A stretch of DNA of 25,297 nt from Geminicoccaceae bacterium (lineage in GTDB: Bacteria; Pseudomonadota; Alphaproteobacteria; Geminicoccales; Geminicoccaceae), in NCBI GenBank assembly GCA_020446285.1, contig JAGREZ010000055.1, positions 1-25,297 of the forward strand. The letters run 5' to 3'. A program made the position numbers and the translations under genes. The notes beneath the pieces were generated by a model. That model was given only the letters and a program-made list of their open reading frames with translations. It searched no databases and was not told the DNA's origin. Within the stretch, counting starts at the first letter, position 1. Every line of letters starts with the position of its first letter. Below, piece by piece: positions 6,446 through 13,799 of the stretch.

Positions 6446-8400
6446 GACCGGAACGCCTGTGCAATTTGCAACGTGTTGTCGTCGATTACTTTCCGGCGCG
6501 TGCGTTGCTTTTTGTACACCGGCCTTCCATCCTCATACTCTTTCAGCGTCTCCTCGATCTCTTCGATTATCTCATTGCCTTTGCGATCACGCACGTAAGT
6601 AACATTACCTCGCTTGTCGTGCCCAATGTGGTTAGCTACTGCCATGAACACGTTGTAGTCGTTCATGCGCCTCGCCGCAGCCTCGACCGCGATTTCCTCC
6701 TCAGTCTTGCGCTGAAGCACAAGCACGCTGGTCTGCACGCTGACATGCGGCTGGAACGTATCGGGATGCAGGTCAATGCTAGCAAGCACACGGGTATGGC
6801 GCAGAATCCACTCGCGGACATAACCAAGCCCTGGCGAACCGAGTATCCCATCCGGCAATACAATTGCGCATTTGCCCGTGCCTGGCTTCAAAAACTTGAC
6901 GCACCGCTCAATAAAGAGGATTTCAGGTGGCTGGGACTTCTGAACCGCATCCGTCATAATCCATCTATCGGAGTCAACGTCGTAGCTCCAGTTATGCCCA
7001 AGGTCGTAGTCTTCGAGGACGGATGGTTCATCAATCGGAATTTTCGAACCGAACGGTGGGTTGGTAAAGAGAAGATCGACCTTGCCGAGAAGCTGACGCG
7101 CTCGTAGCTCCTCTTCCCACGTCGCGGGGCTTTTCAACGAATTCGCCTGATAAAGCCCTCCCGCTCCGTCATTATTCATTACCATGTTCATTTTTGAGGC
7201 TTTGACGAGGTTCGGATTGAGATCAAGGCCGATTATATGCGAGCGTGCGAAACGCTGAACGCGCTCGCGGCTGGCGGTTTCGGCGCGTTCAATATCACCC
7301 CATTTGCTGATTTCGGCGGCTCGGATTTTCTCAATAACGTAGTTCATCGCCGTAATGAGAAAGCCTCCCGTACCGCACGCCGGGTCAAGGATGACCTGCC
7401 GCTCACTCGGGTCCAGCATCGCCACCGCCATCTGGCAGATATTGCGCGGCGTGAAAAACTCTCCCCGATCGCCACGGAGGTTCGAGCCGACGATCTCTTC
7501 GTATGCCCGCCCTTTGACGTCAATGTCACTTTCTAGAAGCGAATACATCTGTAACTGGCTGACGATATAGGTAAGAACCGCCGGAGTAAGTTCGATAGTC
7601 TCATTTTTCCGAAAAATGGTTGGGTATTCTGCTTTCACCTCATCAAATAAGCTGTCAATGCGTTTACGTGCCTTGATATGGCCGTTCAGTCCATGACGCT
7701 CTTTTGACGTTGCGTAAAAGGCGACCTGATCTGATGTGCGTTCATCATGAATTTTGCAGAATATGAGCTTTAACAACTCCCAAAACGCCTCCGGCTTCTG
7801 CAGCCCTTGGTTACCTGCGATATAATTGTGGCAACGCCGGAATGCGAAAAGAAGCGCATCAGAAGACGCGGCCTTTAGCTGATCAAAACGCGGTCGCTCG
7901 GTCTCATCTTCGGTACGCCCCTTGCTAGGTATGTCGGGGATTTCTTCGAAGGCGATTTGCCCAGCGGTTTCCACCCGGCGGTAACAAAAGCGTTCCACAC
8001 CGTTGGTCCACATACCATAGGCTACATTCGGACAGGCAGCCATATAGCTCTGCAGTTGGCCAACGCCGTCCTTTCGGTCGGTGGACTTCACTTTCTGCGA
8101 TTTGCACTCGACAATAAGGCGCGCACGATCCTGTACATGCGCGTCCGCGGGGTCGAACACGACCAGGTCGGCGCGGGGCTTTCGAGAACCGAGGCGCAAG
8201 ATAAATTCGACAGCGATTTCAGATTTTTCGTAGCTGTACTCGCGAACCAGAGACTTGGCTATTTCCTGGCGGACATACTCTTCCGGCGTCTCGTTACGCT
8301 GAGTGGTTCCGTCAATGTAATCAAGGATTTTACCCTGCTGTACGATGACGGCCACTGGTTTAATAACTGATCCTTCTGCTTTCAGATCACGCAAAGCCAC
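6424..8400 (-). CDS. Nuclease-methylase fusion (HsdR-N-like domain + HsdM), BcgI-like
   Basis: 658 residues from GTG 8400, which has AGGGGA 6 nt upstream; GTG 8406 overlaps the upstream stop and is the alternative. The N-terminal ~150 residues have a PD-(D/E)XK nuclease pattern: Asp78 in KPRADLVVF and Glu98-x-Lys100 in LIVECKSQ, like the N-terminal domain of HsdR. Then follows a complete gamma-class N6-adenine methylase: GEFFTPR at 313-319, motif I DPACGTGGF at 339-347 and NPPF at 447-450. No helicase/translocase motor is encoded anywhere in the window. One polypeptide carrying cleavage and methylation, followed by a separate S subunit, is the arrangement of BcgI-type (type IIB) enzymes. Activity and sequence specificity are not known. 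Confidence 0.85.
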   Translation of the reverse strand: MALRDLKAEGSVIKPVAVIVQQGKILDYIDGTTQRNETPEEYVRQEIAKSLVREYSYEKSEIAVEFILRLGSRKPRADLVVFDPADAHVQDRARLIVECKSQKVKSTDRKDGVGQLQSYMAACPNVAYGMWTNGVERFCYRRVETAGQIAFEEIPDIPSKGRTEDETERPRFDQLKAASSDALLFAFRRCHNYIAGNQGLQKPEAFWELLKLIFCKIHDERTSDQVAFYATSKERHGLNGHIKARKRIDSLFDEVKAEYPTIFRKNETIELTPAVLTYIVSQLQMYSLLESDIDVKGRAYEEIVGSNLRGDRGEFFTPRNICQMAVAMLDPSERQVILDPACGTGGFLITAMNYVIEKIRAAEISKWGDIERAETASRERVQRFARSHIIGLDLNPNLVKASKMNMVMNNDGAGGLYQANSLKSPATWEEELRARQLLGKVDLLFTNPPFGSKIPIDEPSVLEDYDLGHNWSYDVDSDRWIMTDAVQKSQPPEILFIERCVKFLKPGTGKCAIVLPDGILGSPGLGYVREWILRHTRVLASIDLHPDTFQPHVSVQTSVLVLQRKTEEEIAVEAAARRMNDYNVFMAVANHIGHDKRGNVTYVRDRKGNEIIEEIEETLKEYEDGRPVYKKQRTRRKVIDDNTLQIAQAFRSWLYEQD

Positions 8401-8402
8401 GG

Positions 8403-8663
8403 TCACTCCCCTTCCCGCTCTAGCTTCTCGGCGATGGCTTCCATGATCCAAGTGGTGCGGGCTGTCGGGACGACGCGGGTCTGCACAGAGGCATCTACCT
8501 TCTCCAGCATGGCGGGCGGAAGCCGCAGCATCACGGGGATGAGCTTCTGCTTGCCGGTCGAGCTCCCCTCCCCTGCTACGCTGCCGCCTTTGTGGATCAG
8601 CGCATCAATATCGACGCTCGCGCCTTCGGATGCGGCCGGTTTCGGCTTGCGGCTGATAGCCAT
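8403..8663 (-). CDS. Ribbon-helix-helix partner of ParA (ParG/CopG-like)
   Basis: 86 residues, starting 1 nt after the parA stop. The N-terminal ~38 residues are flexible and Ala/Ser/Gly-rich. Residues ~40-84 (KLIPVMLRLPPAMLEKVDAS, then the TARTTWIMEAIAEKLE helix) fit a ribbon-helix-helix DNA-binding fold. A small RHH protein directly after a short ParA is the type Ib partition arrangement, in which the partner binds the centromere, represses the operon and stimulates the ATPase through its flexible tail. The 11-bp-phased GATATC arrays near by are its likely DNA sites (inference). Its stop overlaps a GTG start candidate of the restriction gene, so it is cotranscribed with it. Confidence 0.8.
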   Translation of the reverse strand: MAISRKPKPAASEGASVDIDALIHKGGSVAGEGSSTGKQKLIPVMLRLPPAMLEKVDASVQTRVVPTARTTWIMEAIAEKLEREGE

Positions 8664-8664
8664 G

Positions 8665-9339
8665 CTATTCGCCTACCGCTCTTAGGCGAGATATCTTCTC
8701 GCTATCGAAGACATATCTGTAAAGTAGCATCACCTCCTCGGTTGCCTTCGGGTCCTGAGGCTTCAGCTCGGTGACGGCAAATCCTTGGGCGGCGGCGTTG
8801 CCGAAAGCCTTGCGGGTGCCGAGCGGCGCATCGAGGAAGGTCAGCGCCTCGGTATCCTTCAGCACCTCGGCCGCCTCGTCATTGTCGTGGCCGCGAGGAT
8901 CGGTCCGGTTGAGGAAGGCATGAGCCCGCAGGCCTGCGTTGGCGGCCCGCATCTCGGTCACGAGCGTTCCCACCTTCTCCAGCGTCCACACATCGAAGGA
9001 CCGTGGCACGAAGGGCACGAGCAGCATATCAGCGACGGTCAGCGCCGCGCGTTGGCTCGTGGTGTCTCTGCCCCCGGTGTCGATGATGATGTCCTGGTAT
9101 TTCTGGCGGAGCCGCAGCGTCTCGGTACGGACGGCGGCACCGGTGAGCTTGATGCTGGTATAGCTCGGGGCCTCGGGCTGGCGTTCGTTGCGGAGAATGG
9201 TGAAGTCGCTTGCGGTCTCCTGGTCGTCGGCGTCAATCAGGAGCACGTCCCGTCCCTCGGCGGCGCGAATCACGGCGAGGTTGGTGGCGACAGTGGTTTT
9301 CCCAGAACCGCCTTTGATGCCTCCCACGACCACGATCAT
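8665..9339 (-). CDS. parA: ParA-family partition ATPase (short, type Ib)
   Basis: 224 residues from ATG 9339, with GGGGAT just upstream as ribosome site. Deviant Walker A KGGSGKTT at 9-16, A' motif LLIDADDQ at 33-40 and Walker B-type IIIDTGG at 84-90 are all intact. There is no N-terminal helix-turn-helix, so operon control should fall to the RHH partner encoded next. The protein would drive plasmid segregation with that partner and a centromere. It is the first gene of a run that continues into the restriction-modification genes. Its last ~13 codons contain a four-copy 11-bp array (8690-8728), and its promoter holds another (9342-9380). Confidence 0.9.
   Translation of the reverse strand: MIVVVGGIKGGSGKTTVATNLAVIRAAEGRDVLLIDADDQETASDFTILRNERQPEAPSYTSIKLTGAAVRTETLRLRQKYQDIIIDTGGRDTTSQRAALTVADMLLVPFVPRSFDVWTLEKVGTLVTEMRAANAGLRAHAFLNRTDPRGHDNDEAAEVLKDTEALTFLDAPLGTRKAFGNAAAQGFAVTELKPQDPKATEEVMLLYRYVFDSEKISRLRAVGE
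8690..8728. repeat. 11-bp-phased GATATC array inside the parA 3' end
   Basis: Hexamers start exactly every 11 bp on the plus strand: GATATC at 8690, GCTATC at 8701, CATATC at 8712 and AGTAGC at 8723. They are encoded in parA's C-terminal codons, directly before the RHH gene. The same phasing occurs at four intergenic places, so this is unlikely to be chance. Confidence 0.65.
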
Positions 9340-9341
9340 AC

Positions 9342-9380
9342 GCTATCCCCAAAGTATCGAGTTGATATCTCGACGATAGC
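9342..9380. repeat. 11-bp-phased GATATC array in the parA promoter
   Basis: GCTATC at 9342, AGTATC at 9353, GATATC at 9364 and GATAGC at 9375, each 11 bp apart, lie between the parA start codon and its probable promoter. One helical turn spacing and position fit an operator or centromere for the adjacent ribbon-helix-helix protein. Confidence 0.75.
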
Positions 9381-9491
9381 GGGGCGATTCTACCCGGCAA
9401 GGCGAATCGGACGAAGCAGGTTCCCTGCCCTCTCTGCCGGATGCTGGTGTGGCAGCAATGCACCTCGTATCCGAAAGGGCGATCCTCACGA

Positions 9492-9519
9492 GATACTTTA
9501 TAGATATCTTATCGATATC
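9492..9519. repeat. 11-bp-phased GATATC array upstream of the WGR gene
   Basis: GATACT at 9492, GATATC at 9503 and GATATC at 9514, 11 bp apart, lie just upstream of a TAGAAT at 9534-9539 that could be the -10 of the WGR gene. The same factor that binds the parA-side array probably controls this divergent gene. Confidence 0.7.
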
Positions 9520-9545
9520 CCTCCGCTACCTGCTAGAATGCTCTC

Positions 9546-9890
9546 ATGTCGGAGCTGTGCCATATCGCGCTGGTAGCGGTCCACCCGGAACGTAACGTCC
9601 GGCGGACCTATCGCCTGGCGCTCGGTCGCGACCTGTTCGGGGATTGGACGGTCGAGCTCCGCTATGGCCGCATGGGGCAGCGTGGACAGGAACGGCGCAT
9701 CACCTGTGACAGTCTCGAGGAAGCGCGCCGCGTGGCGCGCGCCTATCTGCGTCGGCGCGCATCGGCCCCGCGCCGGATCGGCTGCCCGTACCGAATCGTG
9801 AGCATCGACCCCGGCCAGACTGATCTCCTGTCGCCTGTCTTGCCTTCTGGCTTCCTTCCTAAAAAGGGGTGGGTGGGCGGGCTCTCCTGA
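9546..9890 (+). CDS. Stand-alone WGR-domain protein
   Basis: 114 residues. Residues ~18-75 match the WGR domain: an RTYRLALG strand, FGDW with Trp34, YGRMGQRG with Gly41-Arg42, then the SLEEARRVARAYLRRR helix. WGR domains bind nucleic acid ends or nicks in PARPs and also occur as short stand-alone proteins on bacterial plasmids, where the role is unclear. The last ~30 residues are proline-rich and look unstructured. It is transcribed away from parA across a 206-bp region with two GATATC arrays, implying shared control with the partition operon. A 9-bp perfect hairpin lies just after the stop. Confidence 0.75.
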   Translation: MSELCHIALVAVHPERNVRRTYRLALGRDLFGDWTVELRYGRMGQRGQERRITCDSLEEARRVARAYLRRRASAPRRIGCPYRIVSIDPGQTDLLSPVLPSGFLPKKGWVGGLS

Positions 9891-9898
9891 AAGGAAGT

Positions 9899-9919
9899 CC
9901 GGCGGCCAGGGGCCGCCGG
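9899..9919 (+). terminator. Perfect 9-bp GC hairpin after the WGR gene
   Basis: CCGGCGGCC (9899-9907), loop AGG, GGCCGCCGG (9911-9919). It begins 9 nt after the WGR stop codon. There is no T run, so it may be a transcript-stabilising or Rho-assisted terminator between two convergent genes. Confidence 0.5.
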
Positions 9920-9922
9920 TGC

Positions 9923-9972
9923 CTTATCTCTTCGCTTGCTGCAAGATATCTCTGGCATATCGTACAAGTATC
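9923..9972. repeat. 11-bp-phased GATATC array between convergent genes
   Basis: CTTATC at 9923, a weak GCTTGC at 9934, GATATC at 9945, CATATC at 9956 and AGTATC at 9967, all in 11-bp register. This gap lies between the 3' ends of the WGR and ArdC-like genes, so it cannot be a promoter operator for either and is a good candidate for a centromere. Confidence 0.7.
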
Positions 9973-9992
9973 TTGACGCCATCGGCGGGATG

Positions 9993-10931
9993 TCACGCCG
10001 CGAGGCGCTGTTCGGGTTCCGGGGGCTCGTCCTCGATGCCGCTTCCCTGTCGTGCATGGAGGAAATCGACGGCGCGTTGCGCGTGGCTGGCAGCGATGAA
10101 GACGGCCTTCTTGTCCTTCTTCAGCAAATCGAGCCATGAGGCGATGTAGGACGCGTGGTCCTCGCGCGGCTCGAGATAGAGGCCAAGGTCGGCGGCGAGG
10201 AACGCGGCTCCCATCTCGGCGACGAGCTCTTCCTGCGCATACCCTTCATCTCCCCAGCGTTTCCGGCCGAACTCGCGGGCGAGGCGGGACGGGTGGCGCG
10301 TCCAGTGGATGCACTCATGCCCGAGGGTGGCATAGTAGCTTTCGGCGTCCCTGAAACTCTCGAAGGGCGGCATCTGCACGAAGTCCGGCTCAATGGCATA
10401 GAAGGCGCGGTTGCCGCCGTGCCGCACGTCCGCGCCAAGTGAGGCGAAGAAGGTATCGGCATGGTCGAGCCGGGCGAGGGGGTCGAGTTGGGGCGCGGCG
10501 GTCGCGTAGAAGTGGGGAGGGAGGCCGTCCACCTGTTCCACATTGAAGACGGTGTAGTGTTTCATGAAGAAGATTTCCCGTTCCACCTCCTCGCCGCTGT
10601 CGGCGGTCTCGGTCTTGCGGAACTTGTCGGCATAGGCGATCGCGGTGCCGTGCTCGCCCTTGCGGACCTGCCCACCTAATTCTGCCGCCTGCCGATAGGT
10701 CATCCAGATGGGGGCGCTGTAGCCTTTGGCTTCGGCGGCCATCCAGAGCATCACGACGTTGATGCCGCGATAGGGTTTCCCGCTCGCACGCAGGGGCCGC
10801 GTGATGCGTCCGGCCAGGTGCTCGGCGTTCCACGGTTTCGCCCAGGGACGCGTGCCAGTCTCAAGCTGCTCGATGATGGCGCTGGTGATGCGGGTGTAGA
10901 TGTCGGCGCGAGTAGGGGAGTGCGTGGTCAT
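9993..10931 (-). CDS. ardC: ArdC-like antirestriction protein (zincin)
   Basis: 312 residues from ATG 10931, preceded by GAGGGAGG; an earlier GTG at 10949 overlaps the upstream stop. The N-terminal ~130 residues (DIYTRITSAIIEQLETG, RPWAKPW, YRGINVVML, GEHGTAIAYADK) match the ssDNA-binding domain of ArdC. The C-terminal part is a metalloprotease-like domain with HECIH at 205-209 and EELVAEMGAAFL at ~235, which supplies the third metal ligand. ArdC proteins protect incoming plasmid DNA from host type I restriction early after transfer. It follows the 10946-11590 gene in the same unit. The plasmid thus carries both an antirestriction protein and its own restriction system. Confidence 0.9.
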   Translation of the reverse strand: MTTHSPTRADIYTRITSAIIEQLETGTRPWAKPWNAEHLAGRITRPLRASGKPYRGINVVMLWMAAEAKGYSAPIWMTYRQAAELGGQVRKGEHGTAIAYADKFRKTETADSGEEVEREIFFMKHYTVFNVEQVDGLPPHFYATAAPQLDPLARLDHADTFFASLGADVRHGGNRAFYAIEPDFVQMPPFESFRDAESYYATLGHECIHWTRHPSRLAREFGRKRWGDEGYAQEELVAEMGAAFLAADLGLYLEPREDHASYIASWLDLLKKDKKAVFIAASHAQRAVDFLHARQGSGIEDEPPEPEQRLAA

Positions 10932-10945
10932 GGTCCGGCCCTCCC

Positions 10946-11590
10946 TCACACTGCCTGCCGGTCGCGGTAGCGCCGCGTGATGGGGACGAGCCGTCCTCTC
11001 AGTTCGCGGCGGATGTAGCCCGTGAGGATTTCAACGGCGAAGCTGTCGGGGGTGAGGCCGGGTGCGGGTTCGGCGAAGATGCCGAGGAAACTGCGATATC
11101 CCGTCTCGCTGATGAAGGGCCGGTCGAAATCCACGGCGTGAGCGGCGAAGCCGGGCCAGAAAGCGCTACTGGCTCCGATGCCGAATACCCCGTCCATCTC
11201 GATGCGCACGCGGGTACCGGCGGCGGTGACGATGAAACTGCCCTTCTGTCCCCAGATGGGCACCGCACCGGGCGCGGCTTCGGTCTCACGGGCGAGGACG
11301 TATCCGGGGCTGTCTTGGTCGGCGAGAATACCCGCCTTGCCGCCGTTCAGCTTCACGGCGAGCCGGTGCGCTTCGGCGCGGCAGAACATCACCTCGTCCA
11401 CCTGTCCCGCCAGCATCGCGGCGTGGTGTTCCTCCAGCAGTTCGGCGAAGAAGGGCAGGGCGTCCGTCATCGTGGCGGGGAGATGCCGGGTCTCGTCCTC
11501 CAGCTTGCGAGCGTGGTTGGTCTGGTCGGCATCGAGCAGCAGGGCGTCGAACCCGAGTTGCTGCGTGGTGGGGTGGCTGGTCTGTCTCAT
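10946..11590 (-). CDS. Hypothetical protein accompanying ArdC
   Basis: 214 residues from ATG 11590, with AGGAG 9 nt upstream; the longer frame upstream is GC-rich non-coding sequence. It is soluble by appearance. Residues ~35-95 are helical (ALPFFAELLEEHHAAMLAGQ, then MFCRAEAHRLAVKLNGGK); the C-terminal part has a beta-rich GSFIVTAAGTRVRIEMDG segment, and the protein ends with a basic helix. I recall similar genes beside ardC on alphaproteobacterial plasmids, but no function. Its stop overlaps the alternative GTG of the ArdC gene, so the two form one unit. Confidence 0.7.
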   Translation of the reverse strand: MRQTSHPTTQQLGFDALLLDADQTNHARKLEDETRHLPATMTDALPFFAELLEEHHAAMLAGQVDEVMFCRAEAHRLAVKLNGGKAGILADQDSPGYVLARETEAAPGAVPIWGQKGSFIVTAAGTRVRIEMDGVFGIGASSAFWPGFAAHAVDFDRPFISETGYRSFLGIFAEPAPGLTPDSFAVEILTGYIRRELRGRLVPITRRYRDRQAV

Positions 11591-11914
11591 CGGCTTGTCT
11601 CCTAGTTGAATTTCCGGTTGCGACTGCAACCGGACTAGGCCCGCGCCGATGAGCGGGGGGATGCGGTCAAGGCCGGAGTCGGGGCAGGGGGGACCACCCG
11701 GATTCCGTGAGGAATTTGGGGGATGCCCTGACGCAGCCCGAAGGGTTGCCTTGACCGCCTTGGGGGCCGCAGGCCCCCTTATCTCAGAAGGAAGAAGCCC
11801 GGCGCAGCCGGAGCCGCTGATCGTTCTCGCGCGAGGGATCGTCACCAGAGGGCCGCGACGCGACAGCGGCGCGGGGAGGGGACCGAGTAGAGCCCGGCCC
11901 GAAGGGCGCGCCAG
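11591..11914. other. GC-rich intergenic region with a strong hairpin
   Basis: No convincing gene. A perfect hairpin GGGGGCC/GGCCCCC (11762-11778, loop GCA) is followed on the plus strand by TTATC. It separates the ImmA-like gene, which ends at 11915, from the gene starting at 11590, both on the minus strand, so it probably combines a terminator and the promoter of the ArdC unit. I could not fix promoter boxes. Confidence 0.45.
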
Positions 11915-12712
11915 TCATCGCGCTCGGCGTGCCGACGGCTCCCATTCCTCCAGCATGTCAGCGTCCGTGATCACGAGAAGCGTCAGAATTTCGTCATCCG
12001 CTGTGCGGATGGTCTGCTCTTGTAGCTCGTATCTTTCCGCTTCCAGCCGCTCAAACCAGGCATCCGCCCCGATTTTATGCGGCATCCGATCATCAGGTTG
12101 CCGCCCGAACAGGACCCCGAACGCAAAGCTCTCAGAATCAAGGTCGTCGCGGGGAAACCAGCGGCTTGGCACGTCGGGGGATCGTGCGAACCACTTGCGC
12201 CCGTTCGGGCCGTGGCAGACCAGAAGGGCAGGGGAGTGACGCGCTTCGATCAGGCGGATGGCAGCAGCGGGACGGCTGACATCGAACGCTTCCACGATTG
12301 CTGCGACGGTTTGGAAGGTTAGTTTGCGATGCGCACGCGCGATGGGATCGAACAGATACCGGGGCATGAGAAGATCAGCCGCATACGTGTCGGCGACTTT
12401 CTCAAAGGAGGAGGCATGCTGTGCGGCCGCCCCGATCTCGCTGGCGCGGCAAACCAGCAGACGGCCGCGATGATAGTGCCAGTGGCCCAGTTCGTGGGCG
12501 AGTGAGAATCGACGACGCCGGGGAGAACTACGGTCGTTGACGGTGATGATCGCCCGGTCACCATTGCCGGTGATGCGCGCCTCGCATCCGTCAAGTGGGC
12601 GATAGCGGACGCGCGCGCCGCGCGTCCAGGCAATGGCTTCCAGGTCAATCTCGCTTGGTTCGGTTACTCCGAGCTCCTGCAGAAGGCGTTCTGCTGCTGT
12701 CAATGCCTTCAC
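11915..12712 (-). CDS. ImmA/IrrE-family metallopeptidase
   Basis: 265 residues. HELGH at 73-77 followed by WHYH, and a third-ligand segment EKVADTYAADLLMP beginning at Glu104, are the marks of ImmA/IrrE zinc peptidases. Residues ~20-70 show the usual N-terminal fold (IDLEAIAWTRGARVRYRPL). The C-terminal ~110 residues are an extra domain (WFPRDDLDSESFAFGVLFG onward) of unknown role. The ATG overlaps the stop of the preceding gene by 4 bp (ATGA). Known relatives cleave repressors or regulators to switch mobile elements (ImmA of ICEBs1) or stress responses (IrrE). Here the likely partner is encoded just upstream, next to a sigma-like protein. Confidence 0.85.
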   Translation of the reverse strand: MKALTAAERLLQELGVTEPSEIDLEAIAWTRGARVRYRPLDGCEARITGNGDRAIITVNDRSSPRRRRFSLAHELGHWHYHRGRLLVCRASEIGAAAQHASSFEKVADTYAADLLMPRYLFDPIARAHRKLTFQTVAAIVEAFDVSRPAAAIRLIEARHSPALLVCHGPNGRKWFARSPDVPSRWFPRDDLDSESFAFGVLFGRQPDDRMPHKIGADAWFERLEAERYELQEQTIRTADDEILTLLVITDADMLEEWEPSARRAR

Positions 12713-13149
12713 GCGTTATCGTCCGTCTGATCCGGCGGTGGCTGAACGCCCAACTCTTCAAGGTCCTCGAGCATGCTGAGGACGTCGCTATCGGAGAGAC
12801 CTTCGCCCTTCCGGGCTGCCAATGTGAGTTTGCGAGCGGTCTCTGGATCGTTAGCGACGATGCGTTCGAGTCTCCGGCGAGCTTCCGCCGGGTCGAGAGA
12901 TATCACCACGGCAGACCGCTGACGGTCCTGCACGATAGCGGACCTGGCGGCGGCAAGCCGCGCCTTCCCGGCCGAAGCGACCGTCTTCTCGAACATCGCC
13001 CGCATGTTCGCGGCGATGGCGGAAGGGTCGTCGTTGTCTTCTCTGACCTCGGCCAGAATGTCCTGATCGGACGTCTCGAGGAGGTCTTCAACCAGGGCAT
13101 CGGCCAGCCGGTTGAGCGCGTCTTGGTCGCTCTGGGGTTTTCCGGTCAT
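12709..13149 (-). CDS. Hypothetical helical protein between sigma-like and ImmA-like genes
   Basis: 146 residues from ATG 13149, which overlaps the sigma-like gene's TGA as ATGA; an ATG at 13158 would add three. It is acidic overall, all-helical and without membrane segments. A central basic region (~60-100, DPAEARRRLERIVANDPETARKL) is flanked by acidic stretches (DLLETSDQDILAEVREDNDD near the N-terminus, DVLSMLEDLEELG near the C-terminus). No recognised family. Overlap on both sides makes it the middle member of a three-gene unit; anti-sigma factor or protease substrate are plausible roles but only inferred from position. Confidence 0.7.
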   Translation of the reverse strand: MTGKPQSDQDALNRLADALVEDLLETSDQDILAEVREDNDDPSAIAANMRAMFEKTVASAGKARLAAARSAIVQDRQRSAVVISLDPAEARRRLERIVANDPETARKLTLAARKGEGLSDSDVLSMLEDLEELGVQPPPDQTDDNA

Positions 13150-13748
13150 GGCTTCCATCCATTCGGGTATGCCTTGTCGATGCGGCGGCGAATCAGTTTC
13201 CGCTTCGAGGCAAAGGCGGTTTTGTCCAGGTCGGTGAGGGCACGCAGCTCCTCGCCGTCCATTCCTTCCATGATGCCTTCGACCATCGTCTCGGCTGTCA
13301 CGTCGTCGGCAAAAAGGGCGAGGACCGCCTGCTTAATTCGCCCTGATTCCTGAGAGCTGGCTAACTGGTCCTCGATCGTCGGCGTCCGGTCGCTCACCAC
13401 ATCGAAAGTCTCAGCATCCCCGGTGCGGGGGACGAGTCTGAGATCCGTTGGTTCCTTTTCAGCCCTGGCCTCTCGTCGGCTGTGTGCCTTCGCGCCGTCG
13501 GAGGCGATGCTGCGCATGACCCAAGCGATGAACCGGACGACATCGACATTGCGCGGACAATGCCGAGTGCCGTCGAATGCGCGCACCCATGCTTCCTGTA
13601 GGAGATCGTCCGGCGAGAGAGGACAGCCTCGGCAGTAGTAAGCAGCGACCTTGCGAAGCCGGTTCCATCCAGCGTCGGACATCGCGCGGATCGCGTCGGC
13701 GAGTTCGGCTGGCGTAAGGTGCGCCACCTCTGGTTGGCCAGATGTCAT
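13146..13748 (-). CDS. Sigma-70-like (ECF-type) protein
   Basis: 200 residues from ATG 13748, with GGAAAGGGGGG about 10 nt upstream; an ATG at 13811 lies inside an inverted repeat and has no ribosome site. Residues ~27-92 fit sigma region 2: LRKVAAYYCRG, then PLSPDDLLQEAWVRAFDG and VRFIAWVMRSIASDGAKAHSRR, the usual order of the core-binding and -10 helices. The tail ~150-197 (EELRALTDLDKTAFASKRKLIRRRI) could be a region 4-like helix-turn-helix. It heads an overlapping operon with an unknown protein and an ImmA-like protease. If active it would turn on plasmid or host genes in response to the protease; targets are unknown. Confidence 0.75.
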   Translation of the reverse strand: MTSGQPEVAHLTPAELADAIRAMSDAGWNRLRKVAAYYCRGCPLSPDDLLQEAWVRAFDGTRHCPRNVDVVRFIAWVMRSIASDGAKAHSRREARAEKEPTDLRLVPRTGDAETFDVVSDRTPTIEDQLASSQESGRIKQAVLALFADDVTAETMVEGIMEGMDGEELRALTDLDKTAFASKRKLIRRRIDKAYPNGWKP

Positions 13749-13799
13749 GCGGTTAGCGCCCCCCTTTCCAACCTCCAATGCGCCATCGGCTGATGCGTT

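Noticed and set aside
8785..9576. 263-codon plus-strand frame opposite parA
   Set aside because: Shadow of parA, which has all ATPase motifs on the minus strand; it also runs through the intergenic arrays.
11649..12239. 196-codon plus-strand frame opposite the protease gene 3' end
   Set aside because: Begins in hairpin-rich intergenic DNA and continues antisense to the clear ImmA-like gene; no domain visible.
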